Shown: positions 1 through 5,072, counted from the first letter of the stretch. The stretch is DNA of 5,072 nucleotides from an uncultured Blautia sp. (GCA_934437695.1 CAKSAW010000083.1:1-5072); one strand, 5' to 3'. A program made the numbers and translations. The notes: a model not told the origin generated them from the letters alone.

Positions 1-36
1 TCTTTGGTTTTATCTTTGGTTTTATCTTTCAGTTTA
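1..36. repeat. 12-bp tandem repeat inside rnr
   Basis: Two exact copies of TCTTTGGTTTTA (1-12, 13-24) are followed by a third with changes (TCTTTCAGTTTA, 25-36). Being a multiple of three, the repeat keeps the frame and encodes KDKT/KDKL units in the basic linker of RNase R. It may continue beyond the left edge. Confidence 0.8.
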
Positions 37-338
37 TCTTTCTTCTTTTTTCCGTAATCTGCTGAACCGTATTCTTCTCTTCGGTCATCGTAGTAACGGT
101 CATCTTTTTTCTTCTTCCATTTTCCTCTGACCTTTTCATATCTGCCCTTATTGTCTACGGATACTTTTCCTTCATAACAGAGTTCATCCAGAACATCGTA
201 AAGGTCTCGCCTCTCTTCTTTTGAAAGTCTCAGCAGAGAAGATATCTCACGGAGTCTCATTGGCTGATAAACCGGATCCCCCATCAGTTCCAGAATGAAT
301 TTTTTTCTTCTTTCTATATCTTTTTTATTTTTACTCAT
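1..338 (-). CDS. rnr: Ribonuclease R, N-terminal part (3' end outside window)
   Basis: The first 112 codons of a probable RNase R, a processive 3'-5' exoribonuclease that degrades structured RNA in the cytoplasm and works with tmRNA-SmpB in quality control. The reading frame stays open to the left edge. It starts with MSKNKKDIERRKKFILEL, and residues 13-70 resemble the winged-helix domain that begins Firmicutes RNase R (PMRLREIS, LSKEERRDLYDVLDEL, EGKVSVDNKGRYE). Residues 74-112 form a very basic, low-complexity linker with KDKT repeats; the cold-shock and RNB catalytic domains would follow outside the window. The ATG at 338 is preceded by AAAGGAG with a short 4-nt gap. The neighbours support the call, since eno-secG-rnr is a familiar clostridial order. 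Its catalytic part is not visible, so the name rests on the N-terminal domain and context. Confidence 0.85.
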   Translation of the reverse strand, partial: MSKNKKDIERRKKFILELMGDPVYQPMRLREISSLLRLSKEERRDLYDVLDELCYEGKVSVDNKGRYEKVRGKWKKKKDDRYYDDRREEYGSADYGKKKKDKLKDKTKDKTK

Positions 339-351
339 CTTACTCCTTTTG

Positions 352-408
352 CACTTCACTGTTCGCTCCACATCCCGCAACACGCTTTGCGATTCACAGA
401 ATATTATC
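352..408. other. Structured GC-richer intergenic element before rnr
   Basis: This stretch is richer in G+C than its AT-rich surroundings and contains inverted repeats. On the minus strand CGCAA-AGCGTG-TTGCG forms a short hairpin, and CTGT+TCGC can pair with GCGA+ACAG across a 3-nt bulge as an alternative fold. There is no reading frame of note and no U-tract. It lies between the secG terminator and the rnr ribosome binding site, so it would be in the 5' leader of rnr if transcription starts near 410-440. It may be a dispersed intergenic repeat of this lineage, but that is inference. Confidence 0.35.
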
Positions 409-439
409 AGTAAACAGTATCGAGCATTCTTTATCACAT

Positions 440-471
440 AAAAAACACCCTTGTACGTGACAAGAGTGTTT
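440..471 (-). terminator. Intrinsic terminator after secG
   Basis: On the minus strand AAACACTCTTGT pairs with ACAAGGGTGTTT (arms 460-471 and 443-454, one G-U pair) around the 5-nt loop CACGT, and the stem runs into a T-tract (440-445). It lies 17 bases past the secG stop. It would end the eno-secG transcript, so rnr probably depends on read-through or on a promoter of its own between 340 and 440. Confidence 0.9.
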
Positions 472-487
472 CAGATTTCTTTTCTAA

Positions 488-724
488 TCATCCAAGCATA
501 TTCAATGCTGCAGAAATTACAAAAAATAAAATTCCCATAATAGTGGTAGCCTTCACAAGTCCGCCCTCCATGGAACGTCCTTTGTTCTTACCCCAGTATG
601 TCTCTGCTGCTCCGGCAATAGCACCAAGACCCTGCTGCTTACCTTCCTGCATAAGCACAACTATTGTAAGAGCAATACAATCTATTATGAAAATGACACT
701 CAGAATAATCTTAACAATCTGCAC
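488..724 (-). CDS. secG: Preprotein translocase subunit SecG
   Basis: SecG is a small membrane protein that joins SecY and SecE and stimulates SecA-driven protein export. The product has 78 residues, normal for the family. Two membrane helices are visible: about residues 3-24 (IILSVIFIIDCIALTIVVL) and 58-75 (KATTIMGILFFVISAALN). Between them lies the conserved cytoplasmic loop with LMQEGKQQGLGAIAGAAETYWGKNKGRS, which is diagnostic. The chosen start is GTG at 724, because AGGAGG stands 9 nt upstream (734-739) and SecG proteins begin right before the first helix. A longer in-frame version from an ATG at 853 would overlap the eno coding end and adds unrelated residues. The start is 55 nt after the eno stop with no terminator between, so eno and secG are probably co-transcribed. 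Confidence 0.95.
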   Translation of the reverse strand: MQIVKIILSVIFIIDCIALTIVVLMQEGKQQGLGAIAGAAETYWGKNKGRSMEGGLVKATTIMGILFFVISAALNMLG

Positions 725-733
725 TTCGTTACA

Positions 734-739
734 CCTCCT
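734..739 (-). promoter_or_regulatory. Ribosome binding site deciding the secG GTG start
   Basis: AGGAGG lies on the minus strand 9 nt before GTG at 724. No ATG is nearby in frame, so this site selects the GTG start over the upstream ATG at 853. Confidence 0.85.
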
Positions 740-779
740 AATCAACTGAGTTTTATTGTAACATAGCAGAAAAAGGATT

Positions 780-2126
780 TCAACCCTGAATGCAATTCTT
801 TTCATTTTCTGTAAAAGGATTCTCATATACTGCCAACTCGCCAAGTACCTCATGGATCCTCAGCAGCTGGTTATATTTTGCATTCCTGTCTGAGCGGCAG
901 GGAGCTCCTGTTTTGATCTGTCCTGCTCCTGTGGCAACTGCCAGATCTGCAATAAAAGAATCCTCTGATTCTCCTGACCTGTGTGAGATCACTGCTTTAT
1001 ATCCGGCTTTCTGTGCCATCTGCACTGCATCCAACGCCTCTGAGAGAGTTCCTATCTGATTTACTTTTACCAGGATCGCATTGGCTGCCCCCAGCTTAAT
1101 CCCACATGCAAGTCGTTTGATATTAGTGACAAACAGATCATCCCCTACCAGCTGGATTCTTTTTCCCAGCCGCTCTGTCATCTGTTTCCATCCTTCCCAG
1201 TCATCTTCTTCAAGCCCATCCTCAATAGAAACAATGGGGAATTTTTCAATCAGTTTTTCATAATACCCTATCATCTCACAGGTATCTCTTATAACCTCTT
1301 CCCCTTTCATCTTTCCTTCGCCTGGAAAAATATATATTCCTCTTTCTTCATCATATAATTCGCTTGCAGCAGCATCAATAGCAATACATATATCTGTTCC
1401 CGGTTCATATCCTGCTTTTTTCACTGCTTCCATGATCAGCTCCAGCACACTTTCTGAATCCGGAAGATCCGGTGCAAAGCCACCCTCATCTCCAACAGCA
1501 GTTGACAGACCTTTCTGTTTCAGTATGATTCTGAGGAACTGATATATTTCCACGCACATCCTGATCCCGTGCTCCATATCCGAAGCACCCACAGGCATGA
1601 TCATAAATTCCTGAAGATCTACAGTATTATCGGCATGACGGCCACCATTGAGGATATTCATCATAGGCACCGGCATCTGTCTGGTATGACATCCGCCCAG
1701 ATACTGATACAATGGGATACGAAGAGCTGCAGCTGCAGCTCTTGCTACTGCCATAGACACTCCCAGTGCAGCATTGGCCCCTACATTACTTTTATTATCT
1801 GTGCCATCTGTTTCTATGATCTTCTTATCTATATAAAATTGATTCAGGGCATTTTCCCCAAGGATTGCTTCTGCCAGCTTTGTATTTACATTTTCCACTG
1901 CTTTTCTGACACTAAGTCCGGTGTAATATCCTTTTTCCCCGTCACGAAGCTCCACTGCTTCAAATTTACCTGTGGATGCTCCCGAAGGAACTATTGCTCT
2001 TCCTGTATATCCATTTATCCCGATCACACCTTCTCCTACCGTAACTTCTACTTCTACAGTAGGATTTCCTCTGGAATCCAGTACCTGTCTTGCATGAACC
2101 CTTCTTACAGGCAGATAACGCAACAT
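780..2126 (-). CDS. eno: Enolase (phosphopyruvate hydratase)
   Basis: Enolase converts 2-phosphoglycerate to phosphoenolpyruvate in glycolysis and is also a common RNA-degradosome partner. The product has 448 residues, slightly longer than the usual 420-435, with a short N-terminal extension ([14 protein letters not shown]) and a C-terminal tail ([10 protein letters not shown]). Active-site landmarks are all present: the loop SGASTG at 48-53, E173 in LQEF, the catalytic acid E214 in VGDEGG, Mg ligands D251 (IDAAASE), E302 (SIEDG) and D329 (VGDDL), the catalytic base K354 in [11 protein letters not shown]382 in SHRSGES and K405 in QIKTGA. The start at 2126 has AGGAGG 7 nt upstream (2134-2139). 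It is the first gene of the eno-secG unit. Residues such as [14 protein letters not shown] and GGCHTRQ look somewhat divergent, but nothing essential is missing. Confidence 0.98.
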   Translation of the reverse strand: MLRYLPVRRVHARQVLDSRGNPTVEVEVTVGEGVIGINGYTGRAIVPSGASTGKFEAVELRDGEKGYYTGLSVRKAVENVNTKLAEAILGENALNQFYIDKKIIETDGTDNKSNVGANAALGVSMAVARAAAAALRIPLYQYLGGCHTRQMPVPMMNILNGGRHADNTVDLQEFMIMPVGASDMEHGIRMCVEIYQFLRIILKQKGLSTAVGDEGGFAPDLPDSESVLELIMEAVKKAGYEPGTDICIAIDAAASELYDEERGIYIFPGEGKMKGEEVIRDTCEMIGYYEKLIEKFPIVSIEDGLEEDDWEGWKQMTERLGKRIQLVGDDLFVTNIKRLACGIKLGAANAILVKVNQIGTLSEALDAVQMAQKAGYKAVISHRSGESEDSFIADLAVATGAGQIKTGAPCRSDRNAKYNQLLRIHEVLGELAVYENPFTENEKNCIQG

Positions 2127-2139
2127 ATTAGAACCTCCT

Positions 2140-2370
2140 GCTCATTTTAATAAACTGAATATCATGATCAAAAAGGATTTTCCCTGTTTGATATTCACGA
2201 TATCCACAAATTGTTTCATAGACATATCTTTACCAGATGTTTTTCTTAATATACACCGCCTGTTTGTTTTTCTTATACATGATCCTATTATTATTTTCAG
2301 AATATTTTATCATTTAAAATTATTTTAATTACATCTTTTAAATATTTTTATAAATTTTCTATTTTTATTC
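2140..2370. other. AT-rich divergent intergenic region between eno and the repeat RNA
   Basis: This region must carry the eno promoter on the minus strand, but no box pair stands out among many AT-rich near-matches. The part next to the plus-strand promoter (about 2300-2370) is almost pure A/T, as expected for an UP element that would strengthen it. Two tiny minus-strand reading frames (16 and 27 codons) end before eno but lack convincing ribosome binding sites. I see no repeat or RNA gene of known family here. Confidence 0.5.
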
Positions 2371-2399
2371 TTGACATTTCATTTGTTATCTGTTATATT
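2371..2399 (+). promoter_or_regulatory. Strong sigma-A promoter for the repeat RNA
   Basis: A perfect -35 box TTGACA (2371-2376) is separated by exactly 17 bases from TATATT (2394-2399, five of six matches to TATAAT). The upstream 60-70 bases are very AT-rich and UP-like. Transcription should start near A2406. This is the best promoter match in the window, and it fires into a stretch with no protein gene. Confidence 0.9.
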
Positions 2400-2440
2400 A
2401 AGTTCATAAAACAAAAGGGATTACGAAAACAAAATAAAGC

Positions 2441-2892
2441 AAAGGAGTGAGACCACCGAAAACATAATTTTTCTTTATAATTTAAGAAAGCGAGGTACAG
2501 ACCACCAGAATAACAAAGTTTCAAACTCATGATTTATAAAGAAAGGCAGGTACGGACCACCAAGAACTTAAAGTTTTAATCCAACTAAGTTTTATAAACA
2601 GTTCCTATTAACATAAGGAAGGTACAGTCCAATGAGAACCTAACGATTTACCTTATTTTTAAAACAACACTTTATCAAAACAAGGAAGGTACGGTCCAAT
2701 GAAACGTTAACGATTTACCCTATCATAAAACGTAACAGTTCATTTGCATAAGAAGGTACAGTCCAATGAAAACTTAACGATTTACCCTATTTAAACTAAA
2801 CAAGGAAGGTACAGACCGATGGGACAGTAAGTTTTAATATTTAAATAATTTAACAGAAAGTGAGGTATCATCCCTTGGATACAGAATCTTAA
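2441..2892 (+). repeat. Array of eight GGTAC-core repeat units
   Basis: GGTAC or its equivalent begins at 2445 (diverged: GAGTG), 2494, 2549, 2621, 2688, 2755, 2808 and 2864 (GGTAT). The spacings are 49, 55, 72, 67, 67, 53 and 56 nt. The consensus is a purine run (GAGG, GCAGG, GGAAGG), TAC, A or G, G, A or T, CC, then ACC or AATG, and a short A-rich stretch ending in TAA. Units 1-3 have GACCACC. Units 4-6 have GTCCAATG and share TAACGATTTACC downstream. Unit 7 has GACCGATG, and unit 8 is degenerate. Units 5 and 6 share 17 identical bases from TTAACG to CCCTAT. The linkers differ in length and sequence, so this is neither a CRISPR array nor a recent simple duplication. Confidence 0.9.
2613..2892 (+). 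other. Possible start-stop minigenes within repeat units 4-8
   Basis: Exactly 11 nt after the start of each GGTAC/GGTAT core, units 4-7 have ATG and unit 8 has TTG, each followed in frame by a very early TAA: ATG-AGA-ACC-TAA (2632-2643), ATG-AAA-CGT-TAA (2699-2710), ATG-AAA-ACT-TAA (2766-2777), ATG-GGA-CAG-TAA (2819-2830) and TTG-GAT-ACA-GAA-TCT-TAA (2875-2892). The GAAGG or GAGG run upstream is a fair Shine-Dalgarno sequence at a workable distance. Units 1-3 have CCG or CCA at the start position but still meet an in-frame TAA. Translation is not shown; the pattern may simply reflect a conserved RNA motif. Confidence 0.35.
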
Positions 2893-2895
2893 CAG

Positions 2896-2932
2896 GAGCC
2901 ACGATAGAATAAGTCGATGGCTCTTTTCTTTT
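2896..2932 (+). terminator. Intrinsic terminator ending the repeat RNA, upstream of the deacetylase gene
   Basis: GAGCCA (2896-2901) pairs with TGGCTC (2918-2923), and the stem can be extended by CGA/TCG with one bulged A. TTTTCTTTT follows (2924-2932). It lies 68 nt before the deacetylase start, so it could be either the simple end of the RNA or a regulated attenuator for that gene. Confidence 0.85.
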
Positions 2933-3000
2933 GCCACTTCTATTTTTATTCTCTTCTCATATATTAAATTAATACCACATCCTCTGAGGTTATCAGTTTT

Positions 3001-3837
3001 ATGCATCTCAAATACATATCTTCTGCCAGATTTTTTTCTTCCCGATTTACCAGAATTTTTCTTCTGTTCTGTATCTCAGCGCTTGCAGGATCTTCTGTAG
3101 GAAAAATCGTGTCGCATTACGTTCAAAAAGAAACTGTACAGACCTCTGCCCCGGGTTCCAGCTGGGGACTCAGTTTCCAGGAAGAAGGAAAACGCCCTGT
3201 TGGAAATGCAACAATTGAAGAATTATCTCAGTACAATACTTTTTATGCAGAAGATACAGAAGAAAAGAAAATCTATCTCACCTTTGATGCAGGTTATGAA
3301 AATGGAAACACCTCCCCTATCCTGGATGCACTGAAAAAGCATCAGGCACCTGCAACTTTCTTTGTTGTCGGAAATTTTATTTCAGAAAATAAGAATCTGA
3401 TAAAAAGAATGGAAAACGAAGGACACATTATAGGCAACCATACCATGACCCACCCGGATATGTCCCATATTTCCACGCAGGAAGCTTTCCGGAAAGAATT
3501 GTCCGGTGTCGAATCCATTTATAAAGAGATCACAGGAAAAGAAATGACAAGATTTTACCGCCCGCCACAGGGAATTTACAGTACTCTGAATCTGTCTATG
3601 GCAAAAGAAATGGGATATCATACATTCTTCTGGAGTCTTGCTTATGTGGACTGGTATCAGGATAACCAGCCGGATCCACAGGAAGCTATCACAAAACTGA
3701 CAAAACGAATTCACCCAGGTGCTATTGTATTACTGCACAGTACATCTTCTACCAATGCACAGATTCTGGATGAACTCTTAGGTAAATGGGAAGAAATGGG
3801 ATATTCCTTCCATTCCCTGACTGAATTACTGCAGTAA
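3001..3837 (+). CDS. pdaA: PdaA-type polysaccharide deacetylase (peptidoglycan N-acetylmuramate de-N-acetylase family)
   Basis: A carbohydrate esterase family 4 (NodB-fold) enzyme of 278 residues, closest in pattern to PdaA, which removes the acetyl group from muramic acid on the way to the muramic delta-lactam of spore cortex. Residues 17-40 form an N-terminal membrane segment, so the catalytic domain would sit outside the membrane. Motifs: WGLSF (55-59); TFDAGYE (94-100) with catalytic D96; NHTMTH (146-151) with metal ligands H147 and H151; RFYRPPQG (184-191); SLAYVDW (212-218); LLHS (244-247) with H246. The second aspartate of the classical TFDDG motif is replaced by A97; variation there is usual in PdaA-like enzymes. 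ATG 3001 is the only reasonable start, as an in-frame stop lies at 2965, but its GAGG site is weak and 11 nt away. No clear promoter lies after the upstream terminator, so read-through is possible. The substrate is inferred from family. Confidence 0.9.
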   Translation: MHLKYISSARFFSSRFTRIFLLFCISALAGSSVGKIVSHYVQKETVQTSAPGSSWGLSFQEEGKRPVGNATIEELSQYNTFYAEDTEEKKIYLTFDAGYENGNTSPILDALKKHQAPATFFVVGNFISENKNLIKRMENEGHIIGNHTMTHPDMSHISTQEAFRKELSGVESIYKEITGKEMTRFYRPPQGIYSTLNLSMAKEMGYHTFFWSLAYVDWYQDNQPDPQEAITKLTKRIHPGAIVLLHSTSSTNAQILDELLGKWEEMGYSFHSLTELLQ

Positions 3838-3912
3838 TATTTTATATCTGCTTTGCCAAAATATCATATAGGTTTTTTTCTGCTATCACGCAGATAAAAA
3901 TTAAACAAAATA

Positions 3913-3952
3913 AGACGCACTCCTCAGAAATGAAATCCTGTAAAGTGCGTCT
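3913..3952. terminator. Bidirectional terminator between convergent genes
   Basis: AGACGCACT (3913-3921) and AGTGCGTCT (3944-3952) form a perfect 9-bp stem with a 22-nt loop. An A-rich stretch on the left and a T-rich stretch on the right (CATTTTATTTATAA) give U-rich tails in both directions. It serves the deacetylase gene from the left and the substrate-binding protein gene from the right. Confidence 0.9.
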
Positions 3953-3985
3953 CATTTTATTTATAATTCAATACTTGTGAGAATA

Positions 3986-4888
3986 TCAATTATCTGTATC
4001 TTCTGCTGCAGAATCTTCACTGTCTACAACGCCGCCTTCCACAACAAGATCTTCAGGATTAATGTTATCGCCATATACCGGTTTCAGAGTTTCTTCAAAA
4101 TCCTTGTGGAAGAACTGTTCATCTGCCAGAGATTTGATTTCATCATTGATCGCATTCAGAAGATCTGTATTTCCTTTCTGTACTGCAGGAGCGATTGTAT
4201 CAATATCACCCAGAGATTCGATTCCTACAGAAAAGCCTTTGTTCTGCTGCGCCCATGCAAGTACCTCTGTGTTGTCTGTGGAGAATGCATCTCCTCTTCC
4301 ATCAAGAAGTGCATCATAAGCTTCCTGATATTCATCAAATTTTACAAGTTCAATATCCGGATAGTTTTCTGTGAAGTATGTTTCTGCTGTTGTTCCCTTT
4401 ACCACGATCAGCTTCTTACCTTCCAGATCTTTTACATCTGTGATCAGTGCATCATCAGGAGAAACAACGCCGAGAGCCACTTTCATATATGGAAGTGCGA
4501 AATCTACCTTTTCTGCTCTTTCATCTGTTACTGTGAAGTTTGCAAGGATCACATCAACCTTTGCAGACTGCAGGTATTCTACACGGCTTGCTGCTTCTAC
4601 ATAAGTAAATTCTACATCATCTTCACTTCCGAGGAGGTCTTTTGCAAGTCTCTTTCCAAAGTAAACATCATAACCCTGAACATCACCGTTTTCATCTACA
4701 TATCCAAATGGATTCTTGTCACTGAATACACCAATCTTAATCTTGCCGTCTTCTTTGATTTCATCCAGAGTACGGGCCTGTGCAGTGTTTTCTCCGTCAT
4801 CTGCCGCACTTACAAGAATACTTCCGCCAAACAGTGTTGTTGCTGCTACACCTGTTGCTAATAAAACTGCTAATAATTTTTTCTTCAT
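3986..4888 (-). CDS. Amino-acid ABC transporter substrate-binding protein (SBP_bac_3 family)
   Basis: An extracellular solute-binding protein of the polar amino-acid class that delivers substrate to an ABC importer. It has 300 residues from the chosen start. A signal peptide covers residues 1-28 (MKKKLLAVLL, hydrophobic core, VSA before ADDG). The two-lobed binding domain spans about 41-270, with GYDVYFGKRLAKDL (72-85), SRVEYLQSAKVD (101-112), ANFTVTDER (116-124), DFALPYM (129-135), VKGTTAET (163-170) and FSTDN (202-206). R124 and D206 occupy places that usually hold the carboxyl and amino groups of the ligand. The pattern recalls glutamate/aspartate or cystine binders, but specificity cannot be read. 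No lipobox cysteine is present, and the C-terminal tail is acidic. ATG 4888 is preferred to the ATG at 4903 because GGAGG lies between them, 8 nt before 4888. Confidence 0.95.
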   Translation of the reverse strand: MKKKLLAVLLATGVAATTLFGGSILVSAADDGENTAQARTLDEIKEDGKIKIGVFSDKNPFGYVDENGDVQGYDVYFGKRLAKDLLGSEDDVEFTYVEAASRVEYLQSAKVDVILANFTVTDERAEKVDFALPYMKVALGVVSPDDALITDVKDLEGKKLIVVKGTTAETYFTENYPDIELVKFDEYQEAYDALLDGRGDAFSTDNTEVLAWAQQNKGFSVGIESLGDIDTIAPAVQKGNTDLLNAINDEIKSLADEQFFHKDFEETLKPVYGDNINPEDLVVEGGVVDSEDSAAEDTDN

Positions 4889-4896
4889 GTCCTTTT

Positions 4897-4901
4897 CCTC
4901 C
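4897..4901 (-). promoter_or_regulatory. Ribosome binding site deciding the substrate-binding protein start
   Basis: GGAGG lies 8 nt before ATG 4888. It falls inside the codons that follow the alternative ATG at 4903, which itself has no ribosome binding site. The short form also begins with a standard MKKK signal peptide. Confidence 0.85.
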
Positions 4902-4918
4902 ATGCCTTAAAAATTTTA

Positions 4919-4927
4919 ATTATATCA
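4919..4927 (-). promoter_or_regulatory. Extended -10 promoter for the substrate-binding protein gene
   Basis: On the minus strand TGATATAAT is a perfect TATAAT with the TGn extension. No good -35 box sits 16-18 nt upstream (ATGGGT at best). A start near 4912 would give a leader of about 24 nt. This could provide extra transcription of the binding protein relative to the upstream ATPase gene. Confidence 0.6.
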
Positions 4928-4998
4928 TAATTTTTATAATTACCCATTGTGATCCAGCCTTTCAAACACGTTCTAATTTGAGCAATGTTTTTTAGCTG

Positions 4999-5072
4999 TT
5001 ACTTTTTAACAGTTTCATAATGGAAACTGTTCAGGAACTGCTTTGCCCTGTCTGTCTGTGGATTGTCAAAAA
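4999..5072 (-). CDS. Amino-acid ABC transporter ATP-binding protein, C-terminal end (5' part outside window)
   Basis: The last 23 complete codons of a minus-strand gene read FDNPQTDRAKQFLNSFHYETVKK and end in TAA at 4999-5001. The sequence FDNPQ followed by R-K-FL is typical of the C-terminal end of GlnQ/HisP-type ATPases that drive polar amino-acid importers; there it follows the phrase about putting the gene product into an open state after the H-loop. None of the Walker or signature motifs are in the window. The substrate-binding protein gene starts 110 nt downstream on the same strand, which supports the call and suggests one transporter locus. The permease gene is not visible and may lie further upstream. 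The 3' end carries a perfect hairpin within the coding sequence. Confidence 0.75.
   Translation of the reverse strand, partial: FDNPQTDRAKQFLNSFHYETVKK
5008..5031 (-). other. Perfect hairpin inside the 3' end of the ATPase gene
   Basis: AACAGTTTC and GAAACTGTT form a 9-bp perfect inverted repeat with a 6-nt loop, spanning the last codons before the stop. It is followed on the minus strand by AAAAAGTAACAG, not by a T-tract, so it is not a standard terminator. It may act as an mRNA stabiliser or processing point between the two transporter genes. Confidence 0.6.

Larger units (their letters stand above)
2406..2932 (+). ncRNA. Predicted ~525-nt RNA of eight diverged tandem units, family not recognised
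   Basis: A consensus sigma-A promoter, an array of repeated motifs and an intrinsic terminator define a discrete transcript with no ORF of normal size. The RNA begins with an A-rich stretch (2406-2443), carries eight units at 49-72 nt spacing, and ends in the GAGCCA/TGGCTC hairpin. Each unit has a conserved block of about 30 nt, followed by an AT-rich, poorly conserved linker. I do not recognise it as 6S, tmRNA, RNase P, a known riboswitch or one of the large ornate RNAs. It might act in trans, for example by binding a protein, ribosomes or small RNAs. It might instead be a leader for the deacetylase gene that starts 68 nt past the terminator. Transcription is predicted from the sequence signals only. 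Confidence 0.7.

Noticed and set aside
488..853. Extended 121-residue form of SecG
   Set aside because: It overlaps the eno coding end and lacks a ribosome binding site; the GTG at 724 has AGGAGG and gives the normal family length.
1569..2150. 193-codon plus-strand ORF opposite eno
   Set aside because: Histidine/cysteine/serine-rich shadow of the enolase codons without any domain pattern.
2144..2171. TTGATC-16-TAAAAT as an eno promoter on the minus strand
   Set aside because: Transcription would start inside or next to the eno ribosome binding site, leaving almost no leader.
2142..2225. 27-codon minus-strand ORF (MSMKQFVDIVNI...FSLLK) ending just before the eno ribosome binding site, plus a 16-codon ORF at 2230-2280
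   Set aside because: No good ribosome binding site and no recognisable family; length is within chance in AT-rich DNA. A leader peptide for eno is conceivable but not supported.
2441..2892. CRISPR array or TIGR-like guide array
   Set aside because: The repeats are diverged, unit spacing varies from 49 to 72 nt, the linkers are AT-rich and of uneven length, and no cas or Tas-like gene is present in the window.
2791..3006. 71-codon minus-strand ORF across the repeat array end and terminator
   Set aside because: It reads through the repeat units and the terminator hairpin antisense, with no ribosome binding site or family pattern.
2371..3837. Type III toxin-antitoxin locus (promoter, repeat RNA, terminator, toxin)
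   Set aside because: The layout is similar, but the downstream gene is a clear PdaA-type deacetylase and not a ToxN-like endoribonuclease, and the repeats are far less uniform than antitoxin repeats.
3873..3900. Hairpin TCTGC-TATCAC-GCAGA after the deacetylase gene as a terminator
   Set aside because: Only five G/C-containing pairs, flanked by T and A runs in the wrong order for a plus-strand U-tail; the stem at 3913-3952 is a much better terminator.
3977..4861. 294-codon plus-strand ORF opposite the substrate-binding protein gene
   Set aside because: Cysteine- and isoleucine-rich shadow with no ribosome binding site, no family pattern, and a well-supported gene on the other strand.

Overview
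The window looks like chromosomal DNA from a low-to-moderate GC Gram-positive anaerobe, most likely a Lachnospiraceae-type Clostridia (Blautia/Ruminococcus/Dorea-like). This rests on strong AGGAGG ribosome binding sites, the gene order eno-secG-rnr, and the style of the proteins. The organism is an inference from these signs; no search was possible.

Layout. Positions 1-2126 (minus strand) hold a housekeeping cluster read right to left: eno (enolase), secG (Sec translocon subunit) and the 5' part of rnr (RNase R, running off the left edge). A clear intrinsic terminator lies between secG and rnr, and a small structured, comparatively GC-rich element sits just before rnr. Positions 2127-3000 carry no convincing protein gene. 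They hold an AT-rich divergent region, a near-perfect sigma-A promoter on the plus strand (2371-2399), an array of eight diverged tandem units (2441-2892) and an intrinsic terminator (2896-2932). Promoter, array and terminator together predict a discrete RNA of about 525 nt. Positions 3001-3837 (plus) encode a membrane-anchored PdaA-type polysaccharide deacetylase. A bidirectional terminator (3913-3952) separates it from the convergent minus-strand genes: an amino-acid ABC transporter substrate-binding protein (3986-4888) and, upstream of it, the last 23 codons of the transporter's ATPase at the right edge.

The most unusual item is the predicted repeat RNA. Each unit centres on a GGTAC-N-G-W-CC core preceded by a Shine-Dalgarno-like purine run. 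Eleven bases after the start of GGTAC comes a codon position (ATG in four units, TTG in one, CCA/CCG in three) followed in frame by TAA within two to five codons. I do not recognise it as a known RNA family. It could be a sponge RNA, an array of start-stop minigenes, or a long leader controlling the deacetylase gene; the sequence alone does not decide between these.

Otherwise the genes are ordinary: glycolysis, protein export and RNA decay on the left, cell-wall modification in the middle, amino-acid uptake on the right. The substrate-binding protein is notable for lacking the lipobox cysteine expected in a Gram-positive bacterium.
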